64,000 nucleotides of DNA from Lysobacteraceae bacterium (GTDB lineage Bacteria; Bdellovibrionota; UBA1018; JAGTJX01): assembly GCA_023657465.1 (NCBI GenBank), contig JAGTJX010000003.1, positions 195,436 through 259,435 on the forward strand, written 5' to 3'. The notes beneath the pieces were generated by a model, which saw nothing but the letters and a program-made list of their open reading frames with translations, did no database searches and was not told the DNA's origin. Positions 9,350-18,674 of the stretch are shown here, piece by piece. The position numbers were made by a program, and so were the translations under genes. Every line of letters starts with the position of its first letter. The first letter of the stretch is position 1.

Positions 9350-9958
9350 TTGTTTTTATTTACCTATAGCGCCTCTGCTCAGAAGATTTACTCTACTGAG
9401 CAGAGGCGTTGTAATTTAAAAATCAGTCAAAAAATACCCACTGATGTTGCTACTCTCCTTGATCAATCACTAGAATTTTTAGCGAATATTAAAGGCACCA
9501 AAGGATCCCGAGCTCATAGGAAGCTCTTCGGCGGAACGGTTTCTGGCGAGACATATTGTTCCTTTTTAGAAAAAAACATTTACTCAATTGGTTATTCTTT
9601 AACAAGCAGTGATGTATTTGCCTCTAACTTTGGCGGCTCAGTTTTACTTTCAGACCAGGTTTTACAGAAAGACTATATCGTACTTGCAAGTGCTCTACTT
9701 CACGAAGCACTTCATACGAATTATGGAAGCCACGTCAAATGTCCATCAAACAAAGGTGAGAAATTAAAAGGTAAAAATGCTTGTGACAATAAAGCTCTCA
9801 GCAGTTATGGATCTCACTATATTTTTGCTAAAAACTTAGAAAAACACTGTTTGAATTGTAGCGCTACTGAGATTGAATCCTCTTTAGAACTTGGAAACCA
9901 TGCACTGAAGAGAATCATCGGCCTTGATAGCAGGATCAGACTGAGACTTGGATATTAA
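9350..9958 (+). CDS. Secreted protein with a HEALH zinc-metalloprotease-like motif
   Basis: The protein of about 202 residues has an HExxH motif (LLHEALHTNYGSHVKC, near residue 118), the zinc-binding signature of many metallopeptidases, plus several cysteines that suggest an exported disulphide-bonded protein. The only usual start in frame is the TTG at 9350, which leaves a very short signal sequence (FLFTYSASAQ). The frame is open back to 9326, and an ATT at 9335 would give a fuller hydrophobic stretch, so the true start is uncertain. The third zinc ligand is not obvious. The function is inferred from one motif only. Confidence 0.72.
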   Translation: MFLFTYSASAQKIYSTEQRRCNLKISQKIPTDVATLLDQSLEFLANIKGTKGSRAHRKLFGGTVSGETYCSFLEKNIYSIGYSLTSSDVFASNFGGSVLLSDQVLQKDYIVLASALLHEALHTNYGSHVKCPSNKGEKLKGKNACDNKALSSYGSHYIFAKNLEKHCLNCSATEIESSLELGNHALKRIIGLDSRIRLRLGY

Positions 9959-10071
9959 CTTAAACTTGGATCTTGAGTGCGACTATCAGACTTCATTCAA
10001 CACCATTTACTTGAATTTATTGAAGATTTTACTGGCATTAGATTTGTATATGTAATCCCAATGGAGGACAT

Positions 10072-10398
10072 ATGTTCAATACTTTAAAATATGCTAAAAT
10101 GTTACAGGAAGTCGGTTTTTCAAAAGAACAGGCAGAGACTTCAATAGGAATACTAGTGGATATTATGGAAGACAAACTAGCTACCAAACAGGACTTTAAA
10201 AACTACGAACTAGTCTCTCAAAGAGACTTCGCTCAGTTCAAATCTGAGGTGAGATTCGAGCTTGAAAAATTCAGAGCAGAGATACTCCACTTGATGCTTG
10301 AGCGAGAAGCACGTTTAGAATCAAAACTCACTATTCGCTTTGGCGCGATGCAAGCAGCTACGATAGCGATTTTAGCCGCAATCATTAAACTCACTTAA
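10072..10398 (+). CDS. Small coiled-coil membrane-anchored protein, DUF1640-like
   Basis: The 108-residue protein has the FxxLKYAKMLQEVGFSKEQA type N-terminus seen in bacterial DUF1640 proteins, the relatives of the mitochondrial CCDC90/MCUR1 family. A central charged helix probably forms a coiled coil (about 45-85), and a single C-terminal transmembrane segment follows (AATIAILAAIIKL). A TGGAGG ribosome-binding site lies 6 nt before the ATG. Its bacterial role is unknown. The stop codon shares the palindrome TTAA with the stop codon of the convergent zinc-ribbon gene. Confidence 0.75.
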   Translation: MFNTLKYAKMLQEVGFSKEQAETSIGILVDIMEDKLATKQDFKNYELVSQRDFAQFKSEVRFELEKFRAEILHLMLEREARLESKLTIRFGAMQAATIAILAAIIKLT

Positions 10399-10721
10399 GA
10401 TCTTTTACGCAGAATCGGCGCTACAGGTGCTGAAGGCTTCTTCACTTCCACTACTTCTTCCTTCACTCTTTCAGCCTTGGGATAAGTCATATCCTCTCGA
10501 GTTCCTGCGAGGACTTCAGCCCACTCCCCTTCAGTAGGAGCTTTACGTTCTACTGCCCAGGACTCTTTATGCCGCATGGTTGGGACGTGTGCGTCCCAAC
10601 AACTCACTGAGCAGAATACGAACCCCGCACGCTTACGCGTACAGGTGGAAACATTGCAAATATAAAAAACGGATTTGTAAGCAATTTCTTTTTTACAGGT
10701 AGTGCAAGGGCGCCAACTCAT
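10395..10721 (-). CDS. Small Cys-rich, zinc-ribbon-like protein
   Basis: The 108-residue protein has paired cysteines (CTTCKK, then CNVSTCTRKRAGFVFCSVSCWDAH) that probably bind zinc, followed by a charged, Pro-rich tail. It has no signal peptide. Its ATG overlaps the pyrE stop codon (ATGA), so it is the last gene of the nine-gene leftward operon. The zinc binding is inferred from the cysteine spacing; the partner and role are unknown. Confidence 0.75.
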   Translation of the reverse strand: MSWRPCTTCKKEIAYKSVFYICNVSTCTRKRAGFVFCSVSCWDAHVPTMRHKESWAVERKAPTEGEWAEVLAGTREDMTYPKAERVKEEVVEVKKPSAPVAPILRKRS

Positions 10722-11275
10722 TTTGCAGATTTCACGTCATTGAGTGTGAGGAGATTCAAGAACTGAACTCCCTGAGATTCAAACGCGTCTCTTCCACCTT
10801 GTTCACGGTCGACAATCGTCATGAGCGCTGCAATCGTATAACCTTCTGCTTTGAGTCTTTCGATTGCCTTCAAGCTAGACCCTCCAGTCGTGACGACATC
10901 CTCCACAACTAAGAGGCGCGATCCCTTTGAGAGATTCGCAGTCCCCTCAACGTATTGTCCAGTGCCGTGGTCCTTAGGATCTTTCCTCACGATGAATGCT
11001 GGCCACACTAAACCACGAGAGAACGCTGCAAGCGATACCGCAGTCGCAATGGGATCTGCACCCATGGTCATGCCACCTACTCCATCGACATGAATACGTT
11101 TCTCAAGGATATCTCTCACAATGAGAGTTCCTAGTAGATCTGCGCCTTCTGGATGAAGAGTAGTATTCTTCAGATCGACATAGAAGTTACTTTTCTTGCC
11201 TGAAGCGAGAGTGAAATCACCTTCCTTGTAAGATAGTCGTTTGATTAAGCTTGCGAGCTGTGTTTTCGAATCCAT
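10718..11275 (-). CDS. pyrE: Orotate phosphoribosyltransferase
   Basis: The 185-residue protein transfers phosphoribose from PRPP to orotate, the fifth step of pyrimidine synthesis. The PRPP-binding motif LLVVEDVVTTGGS (about 120-132), the FTLASGKKSNFYVDLK substrate loop and the VGGMTMGADPIA segment identify the family. The first 31 bp overlap the end of the alpha/beta hydrolase gene and the last 4 bp overlap the zinc-ribbon gene. It is therefore embedded in the envelope operon rather than in a pyrimidine operon. Confidence 0.94.
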   Translation of the reverse strand: MDSKTQLASLIKRLSYKEGDFTLASGKKSNFYVDLKNTTLHPEGADLLGTLIVRDILEKRIHVDGVGGMTMGADPIATAVSLAAFSRGLVWPAFIVRKDPKDHGTGQYVEGTANLSKGSRLLVVEDVVTTGGSSLKAIERLKAEGYTIAALMTIVDREQGGRDAFESQGVQFLNLLTLNDVKSAK

Positions 11276-12153
11276 TGTTCCAAATCTCCAAATACTTTTT
11301 CTTTTCCGACTTCGTTGTAGGACTCATGGAAAAACCCTGCATAAGTTGCAAGCTGCTTATCCACACCTGGTTTCAGTTTTAACTCTGAAAATATTTTTTG
11401 TACATGCTCTGCACTCACAATTGGATCTTCAAGAGGCACTTGAAACTGAATAGGATATGCAAAAGGCTTGCTATAATGTGAAGCCTCTTCCATCGCCTTG
11501 TTCATCTCTAGGAAATGTTGCGGAGTGATCTTGTTGTGATTGAGTTGATCAGTTTCGTACAAGAGATTCAACTCTGAATCATGAGTGAGGTAACCCGAAT
11601 CTATTTCGTTGGTCATTTGGATCGCGCCAAATGCTGGGCGAATCAGTGAAGCAAAGAATTTCTTAGAAGCAGGTACTTGCATTTTCAGTTGTAGAAGTGG
11701 AGAAGAAATACTCACTGATCTAATCGGTAGTGTCTCATCTTGTTGAGTAGCTAGGAAAACCACTAAACCCCCATTGCTATGACCTAAGACATGAAGCTCT
11801 ACTCGCGGTGCCCATTGCTCTAATCTCGCACGAAATCTTGTGATCGCGGATTTGAAATCTGAAATATACTCAGCATAGGACTTCACATGCCCTCTGAGTC
11901 CCTGCGATCTACCATGTCCTCTGAGATCAATTGCGCCAATGAAATCGACTGAGTTCTTCAGATAATGAGGGGCATGTTCATACCTACCACCGTGTTCACC
12001 AAAACCATGAACAATGAGAAGTGCGCGACCTTCCTTGGGTGCTTTTTTGCGCCAGATGGTCATGAAGAGCGCTGCAGAATCAATTTCGGATGAAAAATGA
12101 TCTGTCTCTGTAATCCAGTCTGAAGGCAAATCAGGGAAATGTGAAGGTTTCAT
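11245..12153 (-). CDS. Alpha/beta hydrolase, monoacylglycerol-lipase-like
   Basis: The 302-residue serine hydrolase has an oxyanion-hole region (LLIVHGFGEHGGRY), the DLRGHGRSQG loop and the nucleophile elbow GHSNG (about residue 123). The Asp of the triad is probably in LEDPIVS and the His in GFFHESYNE near the end. The layout matches Hydrolase_4/lysophospholipase families that split monoacylglycerols or lysophospholipids. No signal peptide is seen. It overlaps the GYF-PilZ gene by 4 bp (ATGA) and pyrE by 31 bp. A lipid substrate is inferred from the family. Confidence 0.87.
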   Translation of the reverse strand: MKPSHFPDLPSDWITETDHFSSEIDSAALFMTIWRKKAPKEGRALLIVHGFGEHGGRYEHAPHYLKNSVDFIGAIDLRGHGRSQGLRGHVKSYAEYISDFKSAITRFRARLEQWAPRVELHVLGHSNGGLVVFLATQQDETLPIRSVSISSPLLQLKMQVPASKKFFASLIRPAFGAIQMTNEIDSGYLTHDSELNLLYETDQLNHNKITPQHFLEMNKAMEEASHYSKPFAYPIQFQVPLEDPIVSAEHVQKIFSELKLKPGVDKQLATYAGFFHESYNEVGKEKVFGDLEQWIRKHSSQA

Positions 12154-12968
12154 GATATGGAAATATACTTCTCTATCGCTTTTTTTGCATCAGGCGCGAG
12201 TTTTTTAAAACGAAAACTAAATCCTCTTCCGTCTTCTAGCACTCTGACGATCTCACCTTCGGCTACGAATGCCTTGAGCCCCTGAGGAGGAGAAATATTC
12301 ATCTTGAGTGATGTGCCTACTCCACCTGGAACTTGTTCTGTTAGAACTTGCATACCACCTAAGCTGATATCGCGACAAATTCCCAAAACAATCTTCTCTT
12401 TGTTCGCCATGATGATTCTTGCAATGAGAGGCTTTCTAGATGACGTACGCTTATCCTGTTTCTTTGCGAGTGTTGGAGGGCCAGATGGTTTCGGAGGTGG
12501 AGCTTTTTTGATTGATTTGAATTCAACCTGATCAGAGATCGGTTCCCAATCAATCATTCCATCTTTCCACACTTGAGAAGATGATGAGATACTTCCCACT
12601 TCAAGTGATCGCTGTACTTCTTCTACTGAGAAAGGTCCTAACTGAGAGTCTCCTGAGTACACATACCAAGATTTTTCAACTACTTGCGGAGCAGGTTTGT
12701 TTGGTTTCTTGATACTAGATTGAGAAACCTCTTCTGCAAATTCAGGAGGAGGCGGAGGCGGCATCGTCGGCTGAAATTCGACAACCTCAACTATTCTTTT
12801 CCACTTCTTATCACCTTTTTGCAAAATATAATGAGCAGGAGTGAGTTCACCCTTTTCAAGCTTTGCAAAAACTTCACTTGATTTCATCGGCCCTACCCAG
12901 TTTTGTCCCTGAGCAATATACCACTTAGGTGAATCGTCTTTGAATAACATGCTGCCTGTGTTTTCCAT
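12150..12968 (-). CDS. Two GYF-type domains followed by a PilZ domain
   Basis: The 272-residue cytoplasmic protein has two GYF_2-like repeats (about 15-55, WYIAQGQNWVGPMKSSEV; and 100-145, WYVYSGDSQLGPFSVEEV), a Pro-rich linker and a C-terminal PilZ domain (about 172-270). The PilZ DxSxxG motif is present (DISLGG), but the N-terminal RxxxR arginine motif is not clean (SRKPLIAR), so c-di-GMP binding is uncertain. GYF domains bind Pro-rich peptides. Its start overlaps the stop of the FHA-TonB gene by one base (TAATG). In Myxococcus GltJ, a GYF domain sits in the cytoplasmic part of a TonB-like envelope protein; here that module is a separate gene joined to PilZ. Confidence 0.85.
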   Translation of the reverse strand: MENTGSMLFKDDSPKWYIAQGQNWVGPMKSSEVFAKLEKGELTPAHYILQKGDKKWKRIVEVVEFQPTMPPPPPPEFAEEVSQSSIKKPNKPAPQVVEKSWYVYSGDSQLGPFSVEEVQRSLEVGSISSSSQVWKDGMIDWEPISDQVEFKSIKKAPPPKPSGPPTLAKKQDKRTSSRKPLIARIIMANKEKIVLGICRDISLGGMQVLTEQVPGGVGTSLKMNISPPQGLKAFVAEGEIVRVLEDGRGFSFRFKKLAPDAKKAIEKYISIS

Positions 12969-14920
12969 TATTTGCCCCCAGCACTATATCGGAATGGATA
13001 ATTAACACTCACTTCACCACCACCATTTGGTTTTGGGAAATCAATGCGTTTGATGACTTCTAAGATACATCGCTCTGCGTTTGCATTCTTGAGCGAACTC
13101 GAAAGAACTGCTGCAGTAGAAACTCGGCCTGTAGAACCAATGACGAAGTTCGTACTCACTCGTCCTCCGAGATCTGGATTCTCTGCATTGAGCTCTCGCT
13201 CATAGCAGAGTCTGAACTCGTCTCGATGTGCCAAGATTGCAGCATTGATTGCATCATAGTCCATTGCACCCATGACGACAGTTTCCTCTGGGCCTCCGGA
13301 TCTAATATTCACACGGGACTTACCGCCTACAAGTCCTGTTCCGTTACCAGCAGCGCCTGCTCCAGTACCGACACGACCTCCGCCGATTCCTTTGTTACCA
13401 AGACCACCGAGAGATGAAGCAGTTCCGCCGCCGCCCTTTCCAATTCCTGCAGCACCTAATCCACCGTTACCTTGAGTATCGAATCCGCCGAAGCCAGTGA
13501 GTCTCGATCCTGACTTTCCGATTTTCTCAGCAGCGTTTCCTAAGATGTTATCAATTCTTGCGCCTGATCCAGAAAGAAGATCCACATTTCCTTCTTCAGG
13601 TTTCGCTTGGCTGTTACCTCCACCCGTTCCTGTACCTGCCATTGGAGAGGGACGGAATGCTTTAGTCTGAGCAGTCTCACCTTTTGCAGCATTTGGTTTT
13701 CCTCTCTGACCTTCTTTACCTTTTGCTTTTGCGCCTTCGCCTTCCTTAGCTTTATTTTTCTGCTTAGGTTGCGCTTTAGGTTTAGCTTGCTCAGTCTTCT
13801 GCCCGACATTGATCTCTTTTGGCATTGGCTTTTTCTCATCGACATTCTTAGGCTTTAAGTCGATTTCGATTCTCTTGGGTTTTGGTTTTGGGAGCTTCGC
13901 TTCAGGTTCCTTTGGAACCTTCCTCTCACTCGGCTCTATAATTCTAGGTGGAGCCTTGAACTTCTCAGGTTGATAAAGAATAGTTGCAATGCGCTCTGGT
14001 ACTTCTTCCGCAGTAATGTCTGGGCTAATCTGAACTTTCATCATCGTTACAATGAGCGCACCAGAAACAAGAAGCGAAGTGACAAGAGTTCTGTAGAAAA
14101 ACGGATCTCTCTCTACCCATTGCTTTCGCTTGATGTGAGGAGGGGCTTCACAGAAGCTAATGTAATAAGCGATCTCGCCTACTTTGATCTTAGCGAAGTC
14201 ACCTGATTTGAAAGGAACCTGTGATCCGCTCTGAGAAACGACATCAAGCTTCGTGAGCTCTCCACGTCGCTGAAGTACTCCGGTCATCAGAGGGTCAAGT
14301 TGCAAGAAGTAATCATTACCAGACCGCGTGACGAGTTTCACGTTGTGAGGAGCGACGAATGGGGCAGAACCCAGTACGACTTCCTTCTCTTTGATAAAGT
14401 GCTCAATATTGAGAATCACGCCCATCCAAGACATGACTACTTCTAGCGCACGCTCGCCTCTAGGTGGGTATTCAAATATGTCTTCAATTTCTGCTTCATT
14501 CTCTAAAATGAGTGGCGTGAGTACTTCTTCTGACTCACGAAATAGTTTTCTTTCACCAGCAGCCTTAGGCTGGAACTTTGGAATGAGCGACTGCAACTCT
14601 TCTCTGGAGTATACTATTTCGACATTTTCGATAAGGATCTTATCGCCATTAACAAGGTTTCTTGTGATTGCAGGCTCACCATTGACTCTTGTACCGGAGT
14701 CACTTGCAAGATCGAATAAAACCGCACCACTTTCAGACCACTCAATGATGGCATGAATGGGTGATACTTTTTCAGAAGCGACTCGAATATCGGCTGAACC
14801 CAAGGAACCTAAAATGATTCTTTCTTTGTGAATGCGAAACGTTTTCTGACCTTCAGGAGTCGTCACACGAAAAACAGCTACCCATTTGAGCGAGGTACTT
14901 AATGTTTTTTCATTACTCAT
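12968..14920 (-). CDS. FHA-TM-TonB-like envelope protein, GltG-like
   Basis: The 650-residue inner-membrane protein has a cytoplasmic FHA domain (about 20-110, with LGSLGSADIRV and SDSGTRVNG; binds phosphothreonine). A second globular segment reaches to about 265 and one transmembrane helix lies near 278-296. A periplasmic Pro/Lys-rich stretch (about 315-400) and a Gly-rich stretch (about 430-540) follow, then a C-terminal AgmX/TonB-type domain (about 555-648, LCYERELNAENPDLGGRVST). This arrangement is that of Myxococcus GltG. It follows the small GltF/CglF-like gene by 12 bp. It probably spans the periplasm and transfers energy or force to an outer-membrane partner. Confidence is high in the domains and moderate in the Glt equivalence. 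Confidence 0.87.
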   Translation of the reverse strand: MSNEKTLSTSLKWVAVFRVTTPEGQKTFRIHKERIILGSLGSADIRVASEKVSPIHAIIEWSESGAVLFDLASDSGTRVNGEPAITRNLVNGDKILIENVEIVYSREELQSLIPKFQPKAAGERKLFRESEEVLTPLILENEAEIEDIFEYPPRGERALEVVMSWMGVILNIEHFIKEKEVVLGSAPFVAPHNVKLVTRSGNDYFLQLDPLMTGVLQRRGELTKLDVVSQSGSQVPFKSGDFAKIKVGEIAYYISFCEAPPHIKRKQWVERDPFFYRTLVTSLLVSGALIVTMMKVQISPDITAEEVPERIATILYQPEKFKAPPRIIEPSERKVPKEPEAKLPKPKPKRIEIDLKPKNVDEKKPMPKEINVGQKTEQAKPKAQPKQKNKAKEGEGAKAKGKEGQRGKPNAAKGETAQTKAFRPSPMAGTGTGGGNSQAKPEEGNVDLLSGSGARIDNILGNAAEKIGKSGSRLTGFGGFDTQGNGGLGAAGIGKGGGGTASSLGGLGNKGIGGGRVGTGAGAAGNGTGLVGGKSRVNIRSGGPEETVVMGAMDYDAINAAILAHRDEFRLCYERELNAENPDLGGRVSTNFVIGSTGRVSTAAVLSSSLKNANAERCILEVIKRIDFPKPNGGGEVSVNYPFRYSAGGK

Positions 14921-14932
14921 GTCTCATTCTCC

Positions 14933-15223
14933 CTATTTAACTAAAACTACATCTCTCAACATTTCTTGATGGAAATTCATTCTGCGTTTTACTAGTGAAT
15001 CAAACTTGTCTTGTTTACGATGCTGGAAATAAAACTCAGCAGGATTTTTCAATTCTCCTTCGATCGCTAAGCCTTCGAAGTCAACTTTGGATTTTTTAGG
15101 ATAGACCACTTTCACTTTATTGCCTTTTGCGTCAGTCTTGTACCCGACATTCTTATCTTCGTCTTGTGCGAAGACGACTGAGCTCATTGCTAAAACTAAA
15201 ATTAAAATTTTAGTGAACATCAC
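14933..15223 (-). CDS. Small exported protein resembling gliding protein CglF/GltF
   Basis: The 96-residue protein has a signal peptide (LILVLAMSSVVFAQ) and a charged mature part. The mature part contains a VDFEGLAIEGELKNPAEFYF segment and a FDSLVKRRMNFHQEML segment. I recall this pattern from CglF/GltF-type periplasmic proteins that sit between TPR genes and gltG in Myxococcus. Its first 14 bp overlap the end of the large TPR gene. Assignment rests on the motif memory and on gene order, so it needs a profile search. Confidence 0.7.
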   Translation of the reverse strand: MMFTKILILVLAMSSVVFAQDEDKNVGYKTDAKGNKVKVVYPKKSKVDFEGLAIEGELKNPAEFYFQHRKQDKFDSLVKRRMNFHQEMLRDVVLVK

Positions 15224-18200
15224 AAAAACTCCTTAAGAGCACAACACTCTTCTGTTCCAAAGAAACATATTCAGGACCACTGATACGATCGAGTTCATCA
15301 ACGCAGTCTTCTCCAGTTGCAAGAGCCGCTTTAAGAATTGCACGGTGGTACTTGGATCCAGCAGTGTCACCATCGAGTTTCTCTGCGTTCTTAATGGTTT
15401 GTGAAGCCTCACGGCCATTACCGGTTCCTGCAAGTGCAACTGCATACGCTGATTCAATTTCCTCAGTCATTTGAGACTTACGTACGGCTTCAATCAGTGG
15501 CTTTGCTGATTTGAACAACCGATAATAGAGGAGTATTTGAGCTAGGTTCCACTTAGGGATCCACGCACCATCGCCGGTATCCATCGCTCGCCTGAATCCA
15601 TAGTCTGCTTGCTGGATCTTAAATACATCATCGACATTTTCTTTTGAGAGCTCCATCACGCTGAGATTATTCAGAGCTGCAGTATTCTTAGGTTGAATGT
15701 CGAGAGCTTGGAAGAACGCAACTTTTGCTAGCTCGAGCTTCTTCTGTCTCCAGAGTATATTCCCATAATCGATCCAAGACTGAGCCGCCTGAGGCTGAGC
15801 TGCAAGTTTCACTCTCACAGCTACAAGCGCTTCATTGGTCTCAGACTCGCTTCCATCCACTGGAATTCCTAGCACTCTGAACTGAGGACGAGATCCCTGG
15901 ACACGTGCCCAGAGATTCTGTCTATCAGAAGCCCAGTCTTGAGCAAGATTGAGAATTTCAGGGGTATAAATATTCAGCTCCTGAGCTTTCTCAAACGCGC
16001 GTTTGGAGAAGCCCTTAGCTTTCTGTCTGATCGGTGCAGTCACTTTTGCGAGAGATTTTTTATAATTTTCTTTTGCAGCTGGAGTTGTAGCCTTGCTCAA
16101 ATCTGCATGATCTATCTGATCTGCAAACATTAGGATTTGCGAACTTAAGAACTCAAGAGCACTGATACTGACAGGCCCTCCAGATTCAATGAGGCGCTTA
16201 GCATCTCCTGCTTGTTTCTCAATCACTCTCATTCTGTCTTGCACACCTTGTTTTAGTTTTGCATCAGGGAGAGAGATTGGAGGAAACTGAGTCCCACTCC
16301 ATTTGGATTTGAAAATCTCTAAGCTAGATTCCGAAGAATGATACTTGGATGCAATCTTTTCAAGAGTCGCTGTTTTTTTCTGTTTCTTCGCCAGTCTCGT
16401 CCACTCAAGAATACATTCTTGTACACTAGAAGACTTCTTCGTATCAGCACAGTTTTGAAACGCAGTCTCAGCTTGAGCGGGCTCACCTGCTTTGATTGCA
16501 AGTTTTGCGAAGTTGAGTAAGTTCTTTCCACGCTGATCAGAATTAGGATTCGCTTTGAACCAAATTTCGGTCTGAGCAAGTGCTAGTTTATAATCCCCTG
16601 CACCCTCTGCAACTCTCGCAGCTGCAAGATGTTCGCCAGCTTGAGCGAACGCTAGAGCAGACTTGGACTCTTGACCAGCGATGAAGTACTGAAGTGCAGC
16701 TCGTTTAATGGCAGCTGTATTCTTGAGTCTAGATGCCATACGCATCACTGAATCCCAGTTACTATTCTTTTCATAATAGACAAGAGCATTATTCAGTGCT
16801 TTCTCGACTTGCTTAGGATCTTTAGTTTCGTTTGCAAACTTCTCATATTCAGAAGCAGCTTTGACGAAGTCACTCGTCTTCTCAATCGCTTCAATGCCAC
16901 TGACTCTGAGGAGCTCACTGTATTGAGCGATCGCTGAGATCAGAATGCCTTTATTATCATGGTCAAACTTCATGAGCGCTTCGTTCTTCTTAAACTTCGC
17001 CATGAGATCAGATACGCCCGCAGTGTCTTTCTTATCTGCGCGGATCTGTAGCCAGAGTTTAGCTACAGTGACTGCCTGCTTAGAAGCTGGAAACTGATCG
17101 ATGATGCGTTCAATGCGATTGATACACTGCGCTTGGTACTTAGGATAAGCAGCGTAGAGCTGAGCCACTCTCAATGATGCTTCCTTAGCTGTTTCTGTCT
17201 CAGGTGAATTGTCATTGAGGAAATCCACTGCAGAGATGAAATCTAATTCTACAGCTGTGAGCTCTCCGCTTGAGTGTTTCTGAGTCTTCAATACTTCGGT
17301 CAAGCTTCCGACCCAGAGATCAGCCGCTTGCTTGGAGTATTTGGAATCTTTGCTTTGAATGATTTGCTTGTAGAGTTCAGCAGATGCAGCTGATTGACCC
17401 AAGTCTCTTTTCGCATCAGCTAAGTACATCTTGATTTCATTCAGCTCACCTCTCGGATCGCTGCGCTTCAAGAAAAAGTCGATGTAGTTAGAATAGAACC
17501 CTGCAGCTACTTGGAGATATTCCTTTTTACTCTTCTTACGGTAGATCTCGTGATTCTCTGTTGCAGTTTTTCTTACGAATGCTTTTAAATTCGCGTAAGC
17601 AAGCTCTGAATCGGAAGGAATAGAATCGGGAAGCTTGAGTAACTTCAATCGCACAATTGCACGGTCAAATCTTCCGCGACTTGTATCCACATCCATGAGC
17701 TTGTTCACGATAGAGATGGCCGCTTCACTCTCAGGATGAGTTTGCAAGATCGCTTCATAGACCTGAATGGCCTTATCGGGCTTAGCATTACGTTCGTACT
17801 CTCGTCCGAGTCTCTCTAAAACCTTTGGGTAATAGTTACGATCATTCAGGACGGATTGAAAGTAAGTGATTGCCTCACCGACATTTCCTGTCTCAGTGAG
17901 AAAGAGCGCCATATCACGAAGTGCTTCTTCTTTGAGTGAGATGAATCTGTCTCCACTACTACCTGCCATTGAGATCGCAGCTTTCATTTCCTCAATAGCA
18001 CGCGAGAATTGCTTCAAACGGTAATAAGTCCAAGCAAGACGGTACTTCACCCTAGCTTCAGTCTCACCACGTACTGGAAGCTTAAGTGCTCTCTCATAAT
18101 AAGGATGTGCTTCTCTATACTTAGCTGAGTCAAAAGCAAAATCCCCTAATTCCTTGAGACCTTCATAGACAAACGGACTGGAAGGATATTTTTCTACGAG

Positions 18201-18674
18201 TGCGTGAAAATATTTTTGCGATTCCTTGGCGTTTCCTAATTCCTTGTTGTTATAACCTAAGAAGAAATAAACGTGATCCATTCTCTCAAATGGAATTTTG
18301 AGCTTCACTAACTCCTGGCAAGACTTCACACCATAACGAAGCGAAACCATCGAAGTTGTACGATCGAGTGCTGAGGATTTAATACCTGCCTTCAATCTTT
18401 GATCATGCACCCTTCCCTCTCTGAGGAAGTCTGCACGATACGCTTCAAGATACAGCTCGGCTAATCTGAAGTAGAGGTCAGCCATTCTATTCTTAGGAGC
18501 ACGTCTACCTAATGCAATTCTGATTTGATTGATCTCTTCGTTCCTGAGCTCTCTAATCTTACCTTCGTTACCCGTCTCAACCGACGAGAGTTCTTGTGAT
18601 AAATACGGTGTCACTGCTCTTGCGTAACCAGACGAGTGCACTAAGAGTAGAGCAATGATTAAGTACCTTGGCAT
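15210..18674 (-). CDS. Large exported TPR protein, GltD/AgmU-like
   Basis: The 1154-residue protein begins with a signal peptide (LIIALLLVHSSGYARA). It is built almost wholly from tetratricopeptide-type helical repeats, clear at about 100-350 (YYRLKQFSRAIEEM, YEAILQTHPESEAA) and 985-1040 (AFFQALDIQPKNTAALNNL). Length and position agree with AgmU/GltD, the large TPR scaffold of the Myxococcus Glt complex. It overlaps the upstream TPR gene by 16 bp and the downstream small gene by 14 bp, which indicates translational coupling. The equivalence to GltD is inferred. Confidence 0.85.
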   Translation of the reverse strand: MPRYLIIALLLVHSSGYARAVTPYLSQELSSVETGNEGKIRELRNEEINQIRIALGRRAPKNRMADLYFRLAELYLEAYRADFLREGRVHDQRLKAGIKSSALDRTTSMVSLRYGVKSCQELVKLKIPFERMDHVYFFLGYNNKELGNAKESQKYFHALVEKYPSSPFVYEGLKELGDFAFDSAKYREAHPYYERALKLPVRGETEARVKYRLAWTYYRLKQFSRAIEEMKAAISMAGSSGDRFISLKEEALRDMALFLTETGNVGEAITYFQSVLNDRNYYPKVLERLGREYERNAKPDKAIQVYEAILQTHPESEAAISIVNKLMDVDTSRGRFDRAIVRLKLLKLPDSIPSDSELAYANLKAFVRKTATENHEIYRKKSKKEYLQVAAGFYSNYIDFFLKRSDPRGELNEIKMYLADAKRDLGQSAASAELYKQIIQSKDSKYSKQAADLWVGSLTEVLKTQKHSSGELTAVELDFISAVDFLNDNSPETETAKEASLRVAQLYAAYPKYQAQCINRIERIIDQFPASKQAVTVAKLWLQIRADKKDTAGVSDLMAKFKKNEALMKFDHDNKGILISAIAQYSELLRVSGIEAIEKTSDFVKAASEYEKFANETKDPKQVEKALNNALVYYEKNSNWDSVMRMASRLKNTAAIKRAALQYFIAGQESKSALAFAQAGEHLAAARVAEGAGDYKLALAQTEIWFKANPNSDQRGKNLLNFAKLAIKAGEPAQAETAFQNCADTKKSSSVQECILEWTRLAKKQKKTATLEKIASKYHSSESSLEIFKSKWSGTQFPPISLPDAKLKQGVQDRMRVIEKQAGDAKRLIESGGPVSISALEFLSSQILMFADQIDHADLSKATTPAAKENYKKSLAKVTAPIRQKAKGFSKRAFEKAQELNIYTPEILNLAQDWASDRQNLWARVQGSRPQFRVLGIPVDGSESETNEALVAVRVKLAAQPQAAQSWIDYGNILWRQKKLELAKVAFFQALDIQPKNTAALNNLSVMELSKENVDDVFKIQQADYGFRRAMDTGDGAWIPKWNLAQILLYYRLFKSAKPLIEAVRKSQMTEEIESAYAVALAGTGNGREASQTIKNAEKLDGDTAGSKYHRAILKAALATGEDCVDELDRISGPEYVSLEQKSVVLLRSFCDVH

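Noticed and set aside
10395-10398. Overlapping stop codons of convergent genes in TTAA
   Set aside because: Real, but explained by the compact genome; the phrB/hmgA pair (TAATTA) is similar. Not a separate signal.
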